Of a stretch of 64,000 bases of DNA, positions 37,362 through 47,311 are shown one piece after another. The position numbers and the translations under genes are program-made. This DNA comes from Rhizobium laguerreae (GTDB lineage Bacteria > Pseudomonadota > Alphaproteobacteria > Rhizobiales > Rhizobiaceae), in NCBI RefSeq assembly GCF_002008165.1, contig NZ_MRDM01000002.1, positions 310,001 through 374,000 of the forward strand, given 5' to 3'. The notes under the pieces are model-generated. The model saw only the letters and a list, made by a program, of their open reading frames with translations, was not told the DNA's origin and made no database searches. Numbering within the stretch: position 1 is the stretch's first letter; each line of letters starts with the position of its first letter.

Positions 37362-38654
37362 CTATTGCACAGTCCATTGCGCGATGTCGTCGCGTTCGCC
37401 GATCAGCGCCAGGCCATGGGCGATCGACAACAGCTCGCCGCCGCTTTCGATCCGGTCGCGCTCGAACCGTTCGGTAAAGATGCGGCGCACCGCCGGCACG
37501 AAGGAGGTGCCGCCGGTCAGGAACACCTTGTCGATCTCCGATGGTTTCGTCTCGGTCTTGTCGAGCACGTCGTCGAGCGCGCCTTCGATGCGAGCGAGAT
37601 CATCGGCGATCCAGCCTTCGAAGTCGCTGCGCTTGATGCTGCGATGTCCACTGCGGCCAAGCGGCGCGAAATCGAAAGGCGCCTCTTCTGCGGCCGAGAG
37701 CGCCATCTTCGTCGCCGACACCGCCTGATAGAGCGGGTAACCCTCGTCATGATCGATCAGGTCGATGAAGATTTCGAGCTTTTCCGGTTCCAGGCTGGTG
37801 CGCACCAGCTTCTTCAGATCCTCGAATTCGCGGGTCGTCTTGAAGATCGACAGCTGGTTCCAGCGGCCGAAGCTGGAATAGTAGTTGGACGGCACTTCGA
37901 GGATCTTGTCGAAGCTTTTGAAGTGGCTGCCCTTGCCGATCAGCGGCGCGACGATGTTGTCGATCATCCTGTAGTCGAAATGGTCGCCGGCGACGCCGAC
38001 GCCTGAATGGCCGATAGGCGTTGCCGTCAGCTTGCCGGCGACGGTCTCGAAGCGGATCAGCGAATAGTCGGTGGTACCGCCGCCGAAATCGGCGACCAGC
38101 ACGGTGGCATCCTGCTTCAGGTTCTGCGCGAAATAGAAGGCGGCGGCGACCGGCTCGTAGACATAGTGGATTTCGGGAAAGCCGAAGCGCGACAGCGCCG
38201 CGTTGTAGCGCTCGGTCGCCAGCGCCGGATCGGGGCTGGCGCCGGCAAAATGCACCGGCCGGCCGGTGACGATGCGACCGACATCCGAAGGCCAGTTGTC
38301 GCCGGCATAGTTGCGCAGCCGCCGCACGAAGATCTCCATCAGATCCTCGAAATTATGCCGCTTGGCGAAAATTAGCGTGCCCTGGAACAGCGCACTCGCC
38401 GCAAAGGTCTTGATCGATTGCAGAAAGCGACATTCGCCGGGATTGTCGATGAATTGGCGGATCGCCGCATGGCCTGCTTCCACCTTCAGCGCCGAAGCGC
38501 CGAGCTGGGCATCCTTCATGAAGGAAAGCGCCGTGCGCATGCTGTCTGCCGTACCCTCCGTGCTCGTGAACGCCATCGAGCGCGTCGCCCCGCCATCCGC
38601 CATGGCGAGAACCGTATTCGTCGTGCCGAAGTCGAAACCCAGCGCCTGAGCCAT
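37362..38654 (-). CDS. Hsp70 family protein (YegD-like)
   Basis: A 430-residue actin/Hsp70-fold ATPase. The phosphate-1 loop is FDFGTTNTVLAM at the N terminus, the phosphate-2 loop is LVADFGGGTTDYSLIRFE (about 195-212), and the adenosine motif is FLTGGTSFVPAVRRIF (about 375-390). It ends right after the nucleotide-binding domain and lacks the peptide-binding and lid domains of DnaK, as in E. coli YegD, a chaperone-like protein of unclear role. The start MAQALGFDFGTTN is unambiguous. It is transcribed alone between the RND operon hairpin and its own terminator. Confidence 0.9.
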   Translation of the reverse strand: MAQALGFDFGTTNTVLAMADGGATRSMAFTSTEGTADSMRTALSFMKDAQLGASALKVEAGHAAIRQFIDNPGECRFLQSIKTFAASALFQGTLIFAKRHNFEDLMEIFVRRLRNYAGDNWPSDVGRIVTGRPVHFAGASPDPALATERYNAALSRFGFPEIHYVYEPVAAAFYFAQNLKQDATVLVADFGGGTTDYSLIRFETVAGKLTATPIGHSGVGVAGDHFDYRMIDNIVAPLIGKGSHFKSFDKILEVPSNYYSSFGRWNQLSIFKTTREFEDLKKLVRTSLEPEKLEIFIDLIDHDEGYPLYQAVSATKMALSAAEEAPFDFAPLGRSGHRSIKRSDFEGWIADDLARIEGALDDVLDKTETKPSEIDKVFLTGGTSFVPAVRRIFTERFERDRIESGGELLSIAHGLALIGERDDIAQWTVQ

Positions 38655-38796
38655 GCCCGCACCTCTTCATGCCGATTGTTATTGGAGACGGAGCATCGCT
38701 CCGCAAAAGGACGTGAGGACGCCCCGAATTCAGGAGGGCGGGTGATGCCACAGGGGCGTGACACATTCAAGAGGAGCGGAAGTTGATGTGATCGCG

Positions 38797-38834
38797 GGCG
38801 CACTTCTTCTCCCGGTTAGAAGAAGAAGTGCGCC
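38797..38834 (-). terminator. Perfect hairpin after the RND operon
   Basis: GGCGCACTTCTTCT (38797-38810) pairs exactly with AGAAGAAGTGCGCC (38821-38834), a 14-base stem with a 10-base loop, 41 bases past the permease stop on the minus strand. No T-run follows, so it may protect the transcript 3-prime end or act as a weak terminator. Confidence 0.5.
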
Positions 38835-38874
38835 GCAAGGGTCAATCGGCAATGCCGAATTCAGAGGGCCGTCA

Positions 38875-41800
38875 TCACTCGGCGGCCATTGCCCTTGCCT
38901 CTTCCAGCTGCGGCTCCTCGACCTTCTTGTGGCCGATCAGGCGGCCGAGGAAGTTTCCGAAGCGGTCCATCTCGACGAAGATGACCGGGGTGATGAAGAG
39001 CGTCAGCATCTGCGAGACGATCAGGCCGCCGACGACGGCGATGCCTAGCGGCTGGCGCAGTTCCGAGCTTGCGCCGGTGCCGAGCGCGATCGGCAGGGCG
39101 CCGAGCAGGGCACAGAAGGTCGTCATCATGATCGGCCGGAAGCGTCGCACGCAGGCCTCGTGGATCGCCACCGTCGCCTTTTCGCCGGTCGTGCGCATGG
39201 TCTCCACCGCCACGTCGATCATCATGATCGCGTTCTTCTTGACGATGCCGATCAGCATCAGCAGGCCGATAAGGGCGATGATCGACAGGTCGAAGCCCAT
39301 GATCTTTAGCGCCAGCAGCGCACCGAATGCCGCCGCAGGCAAACCGGAGAGAATGGTGAGCGGGTGGATGAAGCTCTCGTAGAGCACGCCGAGCACGACA
39401 TAGATGGTCAGCACCGCCGCCAGGATGAGGTATGGCGTATTGCCCTGAGACTGCTCGAAAATCTCAGCTGTACCGCCATAGGAGGTGAAGACGTCGGCCG
39501 GCATGCTCATTTCCGTCTTGATCTGGTCGATTGCCGCCGTGGCATTGCTGAGCGATACGCCCTCCGGCAGGTTGAAGGAAACGGTGGTCGAGACGAGCTG
39601 GCCCGTCTGGTTGATTGTCACAGGGCCGACCGTGCGCTCGACATGCGCGAAGTTTGAAAGCGGCACCAGGCTGCCATTGGGCGAGGCGACACGGATTTCC
39701 GAGAGCTTCTGGTCGTCCCATGGCTTGCTCGTGTCATATTCGACGATGACGTCGTAGCTGTCGCCGGTAGACTGGATTTCCGCCGCTGCATATCCGCTGA
39801 AGGATTCCTGCAGCGTCGTGCGCAGTGTGTCGTTGTCGATCCCATAGGCGGCTGCCCGCTCCGTATCGATGACGATATTGGCCTGCAGCGCGTTGTTCTG
39901 GGCGTCCGAGGTCACGTCGGTGAACAGCCGGTCCTTGCGCATCGCTGCCTGGATCTTGCCGGCCCAGAGGTTGGTTTGATCAGCACTCAGTGCCTGCACC
40001 ACCAACTGATACTGGCTTGCCGTCTGGCGACCGCCGAAGCGCAGGCTCTGGTTCGGCGTCACGAAGGCCTGCAATCCGGGGATCTTGTTGATCTCCGCGC
40101 GCAGCTCACGCAGCGTCTGGTCAAGCGGCGGACGTTCCTTCTTGTCCCTGAGTTCGACGAACATCGAGCCGTTGTTTTGCGGTTTGTTCGGGTTGCCGCC
40201 GATCGTCGACATCACATGGTTGACTGCCGGGTTCGCCTTGACGACGGCTGCCGCCTGCTGCTGCAGCGCCTCCATGGCCGAATAGGAAATGTCTTGGCGA
40301 GCCTGCGTGCTGATCGTCAGGCGGCCGATATCCTCCTGCGGGAAGAAGCTCGTCGGCAGCGTCATGAAGAAATAGATCGTCAGCGCGACCGAGGCGAGGA
40401 AAACGCCGAGGATCGTGGGGCGGTGGCGAAGGCACCAGCCGACCGCCCTGTCATAGCCGTTGAGAGTCCGTTCGAAGCCGGCATCGAAGATGCGGATGAT
40501 GAGCGGCGGGCGGCTCTGGTGGTTGGACAGACGCGAGGCGAGCATCGGCGTCACGGTCAGCGAGACGATTGCCGAGGAGATGATCGCAATCGCAACCACC
40601 ATGCCGAATTCGTTGAACACGCGGCCGACAACGCCGCCCATCAGCAGGATCGGGATGAAGACCGCGATGAGCGAAACCGACATTGAAATGATGGTGTAGC
40701 TGACTTCGCCCGCACCCTTGATCGCCGCTTCCCGCGCGGGCATGCCGTCCTCGACATGGCGCAGAATGTTCTCGAGCATGACGATCGCGTCGTCCACCAC
40801 GAGCCCCACCGCGAGCGTCAGCCCGAGCAGCGAGATGTTGTCGATACTGTAGCCGAGCACATACATCATGCCGAAAGTCGAGATCAGCGACAGCGGAACG
40901 GCAAGCCCGGGAATGATCGTTGCGGTCGCATGGCCGGTAAACAGGTAGATGACGAGAACGACGAGGCCGATCGTGAGCAGCAGCGTGAACTTGACATCGG
41001 AGATGGCATCGCGAATCGGTTTTGCGGCGTCATTCATGACGACCGTGTTGACCGAGGGCGGGATTTCGGCGTGAAGCTGCGGCAGCTTGGCGTTGATCGC
41101 ATCGACGACATCCACCGTATTGGCATCGGGTTGACGCTGGATGGCGAGGATAATGCCACGCTGGCCATCATACCAGCTGCCGGTATACTGGTTCTCGACG
41201 CTGTCCTGCACATCGGCAATATCGCCGAGGTGGATCGGCGCGCCGTTCGGATTGGCAATGACCAGCGAACGGAATTGTTCGGCGCTGGTGCGCTGCGTGT
41301 TCGCCGTGATGGTCATGCTCTGCGAATTGTTCTGCAGCGTTCCCACGGGCTGCTGGCTGTTGGCGGCAGCAAGCGCCTTGTTGACGGTATCGATGCCGAT
41401 GCCGCGGGTCAAAAGCTTGTTGGGATCGACCTCGACGCGCACGGCATAGGTCTGCGCACCGTAGACGCTGACCTGGGCAACGCCGGGAAGCGTCGAAAGC
41501 GACGGCGAGATGATGTTCTCGGCGATGTCGTCAAGCTTGCTGCGCGGCATGGTGTTGCTCTGCACCGAGAGCAGCATGACAGGCGCATCGGCCGGGTTCG
41601 TCTTGCGATAACTCGGCGGCGTCGTCAGATTGTCGGGCAGTTGCCGGGTCGCATTCGAGATCGCCGCCTGCACGTCGGCTGCGGCCGCATCGATATTACG
41701 ACTGAGGTCGAACTGCAGCACGATGCTGGTGCTGCCGAGCGAACTGGAGGCGCTGATTTCGGTGATCCCGGGAATGGTCTCGAACTGCTTGATCAGCGGC

Positions 41801-41991
41801 GTCGAAACCGAGGTCGCCATCGTCTGCGGTGAGGCGCCGCTCAACTGCGCCGAAACGTTGATGGTGGGAAAATCGACCTGCGGTAGCGCTGCGACGGCGA
41901 CGAGCTGATAACCGGCAAGACCGGCCAGAATGACGCCGATCGCAAGCAGCGTCGTCGCGACGGGTCGCTGGATACAGAAATTCGGGATCAT
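38875..41991 (-). CDS. RND family efflux permease (AcrB/MdtB-like)
   Basis: A 1038-residue inner-membrane pump of the HAE-1 RND family, with twelve membrane segments and two large periplasmic loops. The N terminus [20 protein letters not shown], the proton-relay helix with [19 protein letters not shown] (about 400-418) and the C-terminal repeat half ([20 protein letters not shown]) are characteristic. It resembles the MdtB/MdtC and OqxB branches that export drugs, bile salts or plant phenolics. It overlaps the adaptor gene by four bases. No outer-membrane channel gene is adjacent, so a TolC-like protein must come from elsewhere. Confidence 0.93.
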   Translation of the reverse strand: MIPNFCIQRPVATTLLAIGVILAGLAGYQLVAVAALPQVDFPTINVSAQLSGASPQTMATSVSTPLIKQFETIPGITEISASSSLGSTSIVLQFDLSRNIDAAAADVQAAISNATRQLPDNLTTPPSYRKTNPADAPVMLLSVQSNTMPRSKLDDIAENIISPSLSTLPGVAQVSVYGAQTYAVRVEVDPNKLLTRGIGIDTVNKALAAANSQQPVGTLQNNSQSMTITANTQRTSAEQFRSLVIANPNGAPIHLGDIADVQDSVENQYTGSWYDGQRGIILAIQRQPDANTVDVVDAINAKLPQLHAEIPPSVNTVVMNDAAKPIRDAISDVKFTLLLTIGLVVLVIYLFTGHATATIIPGLAVPLSLISTFGMMYVLGYSIDNISLLGLTLAVGLVVDDAIVMLENILRHVEDGMPAREAAIKGAGEVSYTIISMSVSLIAVFIPILLMGGVVGRVFNEFGMVVAIAIISSAIVSLTVTPMLASRLSNHQSRPPLIIRIFDAGFERTLNGYDRAVGWCLRHRPTILGVFLASVALTIYFFMTLPTSFFPQEDIGRLTISTQARQDISYSAMEALQQQAAAVVKANPAVNHVMSTIGGNPNKPQNNGSMFVELRDKKERPPLDQTLRELRAEINKIPGLQAFVTPNQSLRFGGRQTASQYQLVVQALSADQTNLWAGKIQAAMRKDRLFTDVTSDAQNNALQANIVIDTERAAAYGIDNDTLRTTLQESFSGYAAAEIQSTGDSYDVIVEYDTSKPWDDQKLSEIRVASPNGSLVPLSNFAHVERTVGPVTINQTGQLVSTTVSFNLPEGVSLSNATAAIDQIKTEMSMPADVFTSYGGTAEIFEQSQGNTPYLILAAVLTIYVVLGVLYESFIHPLTILSGLPAAAFGALLALKIMGFDLSIIALIGLLMLIGIVKKNAIMMIDVAVETMRTTGEKATVAIHEACVRRFRPIMMTTFCALLGALPIALGTGASSELRQPLGIAVVGGLIVSQMLTLFITPVIFVEMDRFGNFLGRLIGHKKVEEPQLEEARAMAAE

Positions 41992-43295
41992 TGTTGAGCT
42001 CCCACCGCGATTGTCTCGGAGGGCTGCTGTTGCCGAGGCTCTTCGGCGGAGGCGACATCAAGCGCCTTATCGTCGAACTGCTCCTTGATCGCCTGCTGGT
42101 CGCTGAGCTGGCCCTGGCCCTCGACGACGACATGGTCGCCTTCCGAAAGGCCCGAGGCGATGGCGGTGAAGCCGCCATTTGCGCGGGCAACGGTGACGGC
42201 CGTCAGATGCGATTTGCCGTCCTTGGCGACGAAGGCGAAGAAACCCTCCGGGCCGGGGCTGACGGCGACCGTTGGCACCACCACCTGCTGTTCGTCATTG
42301 TTGAAATGCACGACGATGTTGACCGACTGGCCGGGCCAGAGCGCGCCGGAGGAATTCTCGAATTTCGCCTTGGCGAGGATCGTGCCCGAGGCGGTATCGA
42401 CCGTATTGTCGTAGAAGCTGATCTCGCCCTTTCGCACTTGCCCCTTGGTGGAACTGGGAGCGGTGCTGACCTCGACCGGACCGCCTGCCAGAGCGCTCTT
42501 CAGCTCCCGCAGGTAGCGTTCCTGCAGGTGGAATTTCACATAGATCGGATCGTATTTCGCAATGGTGACGATTGCCGAGCCGGCATTGAGGAAGGCGCCC
42601 TTGCTGACGGCGATATCGCCAAGCCGGCCATCGAAGGGAGCACGGATGTCGGTGTGCTCGAGCAGGATTTGGTCGGAGGCCAGCGACGCCTTGTCGGCGT
42701 CAACAGTGGCTGCGGCGGTATCGCGGGCGGCGACCGCCTGGTCGAGGCTCTGCTCGGTGCCGGCCTTCTGGTTGAAGAGATCCTGCGCGCGCGTCAATGC
42801 GGTCTCGGCTTCCGAAAGGGTTGCCCTGTCGCGCACGATCATCGCATTGTCCTTGTCGACGGTTGCCTTGGCCGTCCGGTCGTCCAGCTTGGCGATCAGG
42901 TCGCCGGCTTTCACGGTCGCCCCATCCTGCGCATCGATTCTGACGATCAAGCCCTGTTCCTGTGCGGCAATGGTCGTGTTGTCATCGGCATCGGCCCAGC
43001 CGGTCGCCGTCACATCCATCGGCAGCGTCGTTTTCACGGCTGCGACGGTCTTGACGACGGTCGGGCCGCCGCCACCGCGCCTGCGCCCGCCGCCCTGATG
43101 TTGCCCGCCATCCTGACTGGTGGCCTGACCTTGATCGGCTTGCGCCTGCTGCCCGCCGCCATTGCCGCCGGCCGGCTGCTTGATGAACTGCGAGAGGTAG
43201 GGAATGCGGGAGGCATAAGGGACCAGATTCCCGAATTGCCAGACGCCGATGGCGGCAATTGCGATAACGCTGACGGTGATCCAAAATTTCTTCAT
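41988..43295 (-). CDS. RND efflux periplasmic adaptor subunit
   Basis: A 435-residue membrane fusion protein anchored by one helix (about 4-20). A low-complexity stretch rich in glycine, glutamine and arginine (about 45-80; QHQGGGRRRGGGG) precedes the lipoyl/barrel-sandwich domain (about 85-260) with its alpha-helical hairpin (ATLSEAETALTRAQDLFNQK) and the beta-barrel and membrane-proximal domains (about 260-400). Such proteins link the RND pump to an outer-membrane channel. It is the first gene of the operon, read leftwards into the permease. An AT-rich intergenic region with an inverted repeat lies upstream. Confidence 0.9.
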   Translation of the reverse strand: MKKFWITVSVIAIAAIGVWQFGNLVPYASRIPYLSQFIKQPAGGNGGGQQAQADQGQATSQDGGQHQGGGRRRGGGGPTVVKTVAAVKTTLPMDVTATGWADADDNTTIAAQEQGLIVRIDAQDGATVKAGDLIAKLDDRTAKATVDKDNAMIVRDRATLSEAETALTRAQDLFNQKAGTEQSLDQAVAARDTAAATVDADKASLASDQILLEHTDIRAPFDGRLGDIAVSKGAFLNAGSAIVTIAKYDPIYVKFHLQERYLRELKSALAGGPVEVSTAPSSTKGQVRKGEISFYDNTVDTASGTILAKAKFENSSGALWPGQSVNIVVHFNNDEQQVVVPTVAVSPGPEGFFAFVAKDGKSHLTAVTVARANGGFTAIASGLSEGDHVVVEGQGQLSDQQAIKEQFDDKALDVASAEEPRQQQPSETIAVGAQQ

Positions 43296-43426
43296 GGGCG
43301 GGAACCGGTCTTGAGCAAGGTTGCAAACTTTATGCTCTGATTGAGCTGCTTATATTGCGGCGCAAAAAGGACATAATTCCCGGTGTGCGATCACTAAGTG
43401 GTTATAATGGCTTAAAATTTTGTAAT

Positions 43427-43444
43427 GAATATTCCGTAATATTC
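43427..43444. promoter_or_regulatory. AT-rich inverted repeat upstream of the RND operon
   Basis: GAATATT and AATATTC flank CCGT at 43427-43444, a perfect 7-base dyad in the 288-base gap between the divergent adaptor and phosphotransferase genes. No regulator gene is adjacent, so the binding protein is unknown. Nothing else was recognised in the gap. Confidence 0.35.
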
Positions 43445-43583
43445 AAATTATACTAATATAGATCCAGTGTAGTCCGATGCCGTCCGACGGCGGCGGCGAG
43501 GGCGGTTCGACAGATGACGATGCCGACCCGTATGCCGTCCATCGCGCGGAAAAACACGGAAAAACGAGAGAAGGCAGGTCGTC

Positions 43584-44462
43584 ATGACTGAGTTGGATGC
43601 CAGCGAATTTCGCTCTCTGATCGTAAGCCTATTTCCTGAACTCACGGCCTCCGTCTTCAAGCTGGCGGCGAAGGGCTGGGATTCGCTTGCCGTCGACGTC
43701 GATGACACATTAATCTTCAAGTTTCCCCGTAATCTCGGCGCGGAAAGAGCGCTTCAGAAGGAAGCCGCCTTGCTCGATATTGTTCGGCCGTCGCTGTCGA
43801 TGGCGGTTCCCGACATGCGCATTCACGACGGGCCGCCGATCTTCTCCAGCCATGCCAAACTCGACGGCGAACATCTCATTGCCGAAGATTACGATGCCCT
43901 TGGCGAAAGCGATCGGCAGCGCCTCGCGGAAGATCTCGCGCGTTTTTACGCCGAGCTGCATGTGCTCGATGCCGATCGCATACGGTCGGCGGGTGCCGGG
44001 GCTATCCAACCATGGCAATTTCCCGAGACGGTGCGAACGAAGGCTTTGCCGCTGCTGCCGCCTGACATCAGTAGTTTTGCGCAGGCCATTATTTCGGATT
44101 TCGAAGCCTTGCCGCCCGATCCCTACGGCAACATCTACGGCTTCTTCGACGGTCACGGCTGGAACATGGCCTTCGACCATGCGCAAAGGCGGCTGAACGG
44201 CATCTACGATTTCGCCGATTCCGGCTTTGGCCCGCTGCACCAGGAATTCATCTACTCGAACTTCATTTCGCCCGATCTGACCGCGCGCATCATATCGGCC
44301 TATGAAACGCTGACCGGACGCCGGCTCGACCGGCGCCGCATTACGATCCTGACCGGTTTCCATCGTCTGTCCGAACTCGCCGAACTTGCGGACGATCCGG
44401 CCAACGTCGAACAGATGATCCAAAGTGTGGCGACATGGGCGGCGGCGGCCCGCGTCGGCTGA
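43584..44462 (+). CDS. Phosphotransferase of the APH (aminoglycoside kinase-like) family
   Basis: A 292-residue protein with the kinase-like APH fold. N-lobe: VDDTLIFKFPRN with the ATP-binding lysine and EKEA-type helix (ALQKEAALLDIV). C-lobe: the catalytic loop reads FFDGHGWNMAFD, in which the aspartate and asparagine of the HxDxxxxN motif are present but the leading histidine is phenylalanine; the metal-binding segment is GIYDFADSGFGP. Substrates in this family include aminoglycosides, homoserine and choline; no resistance context is seen, so a metabolic role is at least as likely. A GAGAGAAGGCAGG stretch precedes ATG 43584. It is convergent with the SDR gene. Confidence 0.8.
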   Translation: MTELDASEFRSLIVSLFPELTASVFKLAAKGWDSLAVDVDDTLIFKFPRNLGAERALQKEAALLDIVRPSLSMAVPDMRIHDGPPIFSSHAKLDGEHLIAEDYDALGESDRQRLAEDLARFYAELHVLDADRIRSAGAGAIQPWQFPETVRTKALPLLPPDISSFAQAIISDFEALPPDPYGNIYGFFDGHGWNMAFDHAQRRLNGIYDFADSGFGPLHQEFIYSNFISPDLTARIISAYETLTGRRLDRRRITILTGFHRLSELAELADDPANVEQMIQSVATWAAAARVG

Positions 44463-44471
44463 GAGAGAATG

Positions 44472-45260
44472 TCAGACGGATCGCGCCGCGCCGCCATCGC
44501 AGCGGATGAGCGAGCCGGTGATGTAGCTTGCCGGCTGGCTGCACAGGAAGGCAGCCGTTGCGGCGAATTCCTCGACCCTGCCGTAGCGGCCGACCGGAAT
44601 GCGCGCTTCCTTGTCGGTGCGGATTTCCTCGAGGCTCTTGCCGGTTCGCTTTGCCGCAGCTCCGTCGAGATCGTCGAGCCGCGCCGTCAGGATGCTGCCC
44701 GGCAACAGCAGGTTGGTGGTGACGCCGAAGCCCGCCACTTCGGAGGCAAGCGTCTTGCTCCAGCCGGCAAGGGCCGGGCGCAGCGTATTCGACAGCGCCA
44801 GATTGGCGATCGGTTCGATCACGCCGGATGAGGCAACCGTCAGGATGCGCCCCCAGCCCTGCGCCTTCATGCCGGGCAGCAGCGCATTGGTGAGCGTGAT
44901 CACGCGGGCGACCATGGAGAGGAAATAGCTTTCGAGCTTTTCGCCCGTCATCTCCTCCGTCGTACCGGGCGTCGGCCCGCCGGTATTGTTGACGAGGATA
45001 TCGAGACCGCCGAACTTCTCCTTCACCGCCGTCGTCGTCATCTCGACGAAGCGTTCGTCCCCGAGATCGGCCCAGATCCAGTCGGCCCGGCCTTGGCCTT
45101 CGCCATTGATCGCCTTGCAATTGGCCTCCAGCTGTTCGCCGCTGCGCCCGCAGAGCAGCACGTTTGCGCCCTCACGCGCCAGCGCCACGGCGATGCCGAG
45201 GCCAAGGCCGCGCGAGGAGGCGAGGACGAGTGCCCGTTTGCCCCTGATGCCGAGATCCAT
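44472..45260 (-). CDS. Atypical short-chain dehydrogenase/reductase family protein
   Basis: A 262-residue Rossmann-fold protein. The cofactor loop is ASSRGLGLGIAVALAREGA (about 14-32) and NNTGG lies near 90. The usual catalytic set Ser-Tyr-xxx-Lys is not intact: from the first serine of TVASSGVIEP the position of Tyr (13 residues on) is serine and the position of Lys (17 on) is arginine, within LALSNTLRPALAGWSK. The C terminus ends with the usual ITGSLIRCDGGAARSV. It may bind NAD(P) without ordinary reductase activity or use another mechanism. ATG 45260 has GGAGG nine bases upstream, so the longer frame is rejected. It is convergent with the phosphotransferase gene. Confidence 0.82.
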   Translation of the reverse strand: MDLGIRGKRALVLASSRGLGLGIAVALAREGANVLLCGRSGEQLEANCKAINGEGQGRADWIWADLGDERFVEMTTTAVKEKFGGLDILVNNTGGPTPGTTEEMTGEKLESYFLSMVARVITLTNALLPGMKAQGWGRILTVASSGVIEPIANLALSNTLRPALAGWSKTLASEVAGFGVTTNLLLPGSILTARLDDLDGAAAKRTGKSLEEIRTDKEARIPVGRYGRVEEFAATAAFLCSQPASYITGSLIRCDGGAARSV

Positions 45261-45511
45261 GATTGTCCTCCGATAGCTTTGAGCGATGTATAAGGCGCAA
45301 GCGGCGGAAAAGGAAAGGGCATGTAACCGGTTCGGCAGCGTTTGATAATTGACGTTGACGTAAGCGTTATGTAATTCTTTCCCACCAGGCCTCATCATTG
45401 TGCGAATTGGAAGATTGGCTGTCGTATCCCGGCTCGACAATGCTTTCTCGTTTTGACAAGAAAGTGCCATGACGGGATGACGGCCGCGTGCCGCCAAGCG
45501 GAGACGAGCGA

Positions 45512-47176
45512 ATGACCGAGACGACTGAGCTGCCCGAACGCGAGAGCATGGAATTCGACGTTGTGATCGTCGGCGCCGGTCCGGCTGGTCTTGCGGCGGC
45601 GATCCGGTTGAAGCAGGTCAATCCGGAACTCTCCGTCGTCGTGCTGGAGAAGGGCGCGGAAGTTGGCGCGCATATCCTCTCTGGTGCCGTGGTTGACCCG
45701 ATCGGCATCGACCGGCTGTTGCCCGGCTGGCGCGACGGGGCCGACCACCCGTTTAAGACCAAGGTCACGGCCGATCACTTCCTGCTGCTCGGTCCCGCCG
45801 GCTCTGTTCGCCTGCCGAATGTGCTGATGCCGCCATTGATGAACAATCACGGCAACTACATCGTCTCGCTCGGAAATGTCTGTCGCTGGCTGGCGACCAA
45901 GGCCGAAGAACTCGGCGTCGAGATCTATCCCGGCTTTGCCGCCACCGAAGTGCTCTACAATGACCAGGGTGCGGTCATCGGGGTCGCCACCGGCGATATG
46001 GGCATCGAGAAGAATGGCGAGCCCGGCCCGAACTATACCCGCGGCATGGAACTGCTCGGCAAATATGTGCTGATCGGCGAGGGCGTGCGCGGCTCGCTCG
46101 CCAAGCAGCTGATTGCCAAGTTCGATCTTTCGAAAGACCGCGAACCGCAGAAATTCGGCATCGGCCTCAAGGAACTCTGGCAGGTAAAGCCGGAAAACCA
46201 CAGGCCGGGCCTGGTGCAGCACTCCTTCGGCTGGCCGCTCGGCATGAAGACCGGCGGCGGCTCCTTCCTCTATCACCTGGAAGACAATCTGGTCGCCGTC
46301 GGCTTCGTCGTTCACCTCAATTACAAGAACCCCTATCTCTATCCCTTCGAGGAATTCCAGCGCTTCAAGACGCACCCGGCGATCCGCACCACCTTCGAGG
46401 GCGGCAAGCGGCTGTCCTATGGGGCGCGTGCCATCACCGAGGGCGGCTACCAGTCGGTGCCGAAACTCTCCTTCCCCGGCGGGGCGCTAATCGGCTGTTC
46501 GGCCGGTCTCGTCAACGTGCCGCGCATCAAGGGCAGCCACAATGCGGTGCTGTCGGGCATGCTGGCCGCCGAGAAGATCGTCGCCGCGATCGCGACCGGC
46601 CGCAGCCATGACGAGGTGGCCGAGATCGAGAATGAATGGCGCAAGGGCGACATCGGCAAGGATTTGAAGCGGGTGCGCAACGTCAAGCCGCTATGGTCGA
46701 AGTTCGGCACCGCACTCGGCGTGGCGCTCGGCGGCTTCGACATGTGGACCAACCAGCTGTTCGGCTTCTCCGTCTTCGGCACGCTGAAGCATGGCAAGAC
46801 CGATGCTGAGAGCCTGGAGCCGGCGTCGCAGCACAAGCCGATCGCCTATCCCAAACCCGATGGCGTCTTGACCTTCGATCGCCTCTCCTCGGTGTTCCTG
46901 TCGAACACGAATCACGAGGAAGACCAGCCGGTGCATCTGCAGGTCAAGGACATGGCGCTGCAGAAGCGTTCGGAACACGACATCTATGCCGGTCCGTCGA
47001 CACGTTACTGTCCGGCCGGCGTCTATGAATGGGTGGAAAGGGACGGCGAAGAGGTCTTCGTCATCAACGCCCAGAACTGCGTGCACTGCAAGACCTGCGA
47101 CATCAAGGACCCCAACCAGAACATCAACTGGGTGCCGCCGCAGGGCGGCGAGGGGCCGGTCTATCCGAATATGTGA
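45512..47176 (+). CDS. Electron transfer flavoprotein-ubiquinone oxidoreductase
   Basis: A 554-residue iron-sulfur flavoprotein that passes electrons from ETF to the ubiquinone pool. The FAD-binding motif VVIVGAGPAGLAAAIRLK is near residue 12, the ETF-QO signature region GGYQSVPKLSFPGGALIGCS lies near 310-330, and the C-terminal 4Fe-4S cluster is held by RYCPAGVYEW and NAQNCVHCKTCDIKDPNQNI (about 500-540). It is membrane-associated and serves fatty-acid, amino-acid and dimethylglycine dehydrogenases. GGAG lies about 9 bases before ATG 45512. It is monocistronic; the ETF genes are not in the window. Confidence 0.95.
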   Translation: MTETTELPERESMEFDVVIVGAGPAGLAAAIRLKQVNPELSVVVLEKGAEVGAHILSGAVVDPIGIDRLLPGWRDGADHPFKTKVTADHFLLLGPAGSVRLPNVLMPPLMNNHGNYIVSLGNVCRWLATKAEELGVEIYPGFAATEVLYNDQGAVIGVATGDMGIEKNGEPGPNYTRGMELLGKYVLIGEGVRGSLAKQLIAKFDLSKDREPQKFGIGLKELWQVKPENHRPGLVQHSFGWPLGMKTGGGSFLYHLEDNLVAVGFVVHLNYKNPYLYPFEEFQRFKTHPAIRTTFEGGKRLSYGARAITEGGYQSVPKLSFPGGALIGCSAGLVNVPRIKGSHNAVLSGMLAAEKIVAAIATGRSHDEVAEIENEWRKGDIGKDLKRVRNVKPLWSKFGTALGVALGGFDMWTNQLFGFSVFGTLKHGKTDAESLEPASQHKPIAYPKPDGVLTFDRLSSVFLSNTNHEEDQPVHLQVKDMALQKRSEHDIYAGPSTRYCPAGVYEWVERDGEEVFVINAQNCVHCKTCDIKDPNQNINWVPPQGGEGPVYPNM

Positions 47177-47311
47177 TGCGGATTATCCCCACCGCGACAA
47201 TTCTTGCGTGCTGACGCCTTCGTGATCGCCTTCTGCCGGAGGCTGTTAGCCGTTCGTTAACCATAATTTCCTTAGCTTGCGACATCAAGTTGACGCACTA
47301 AGGACACATTC

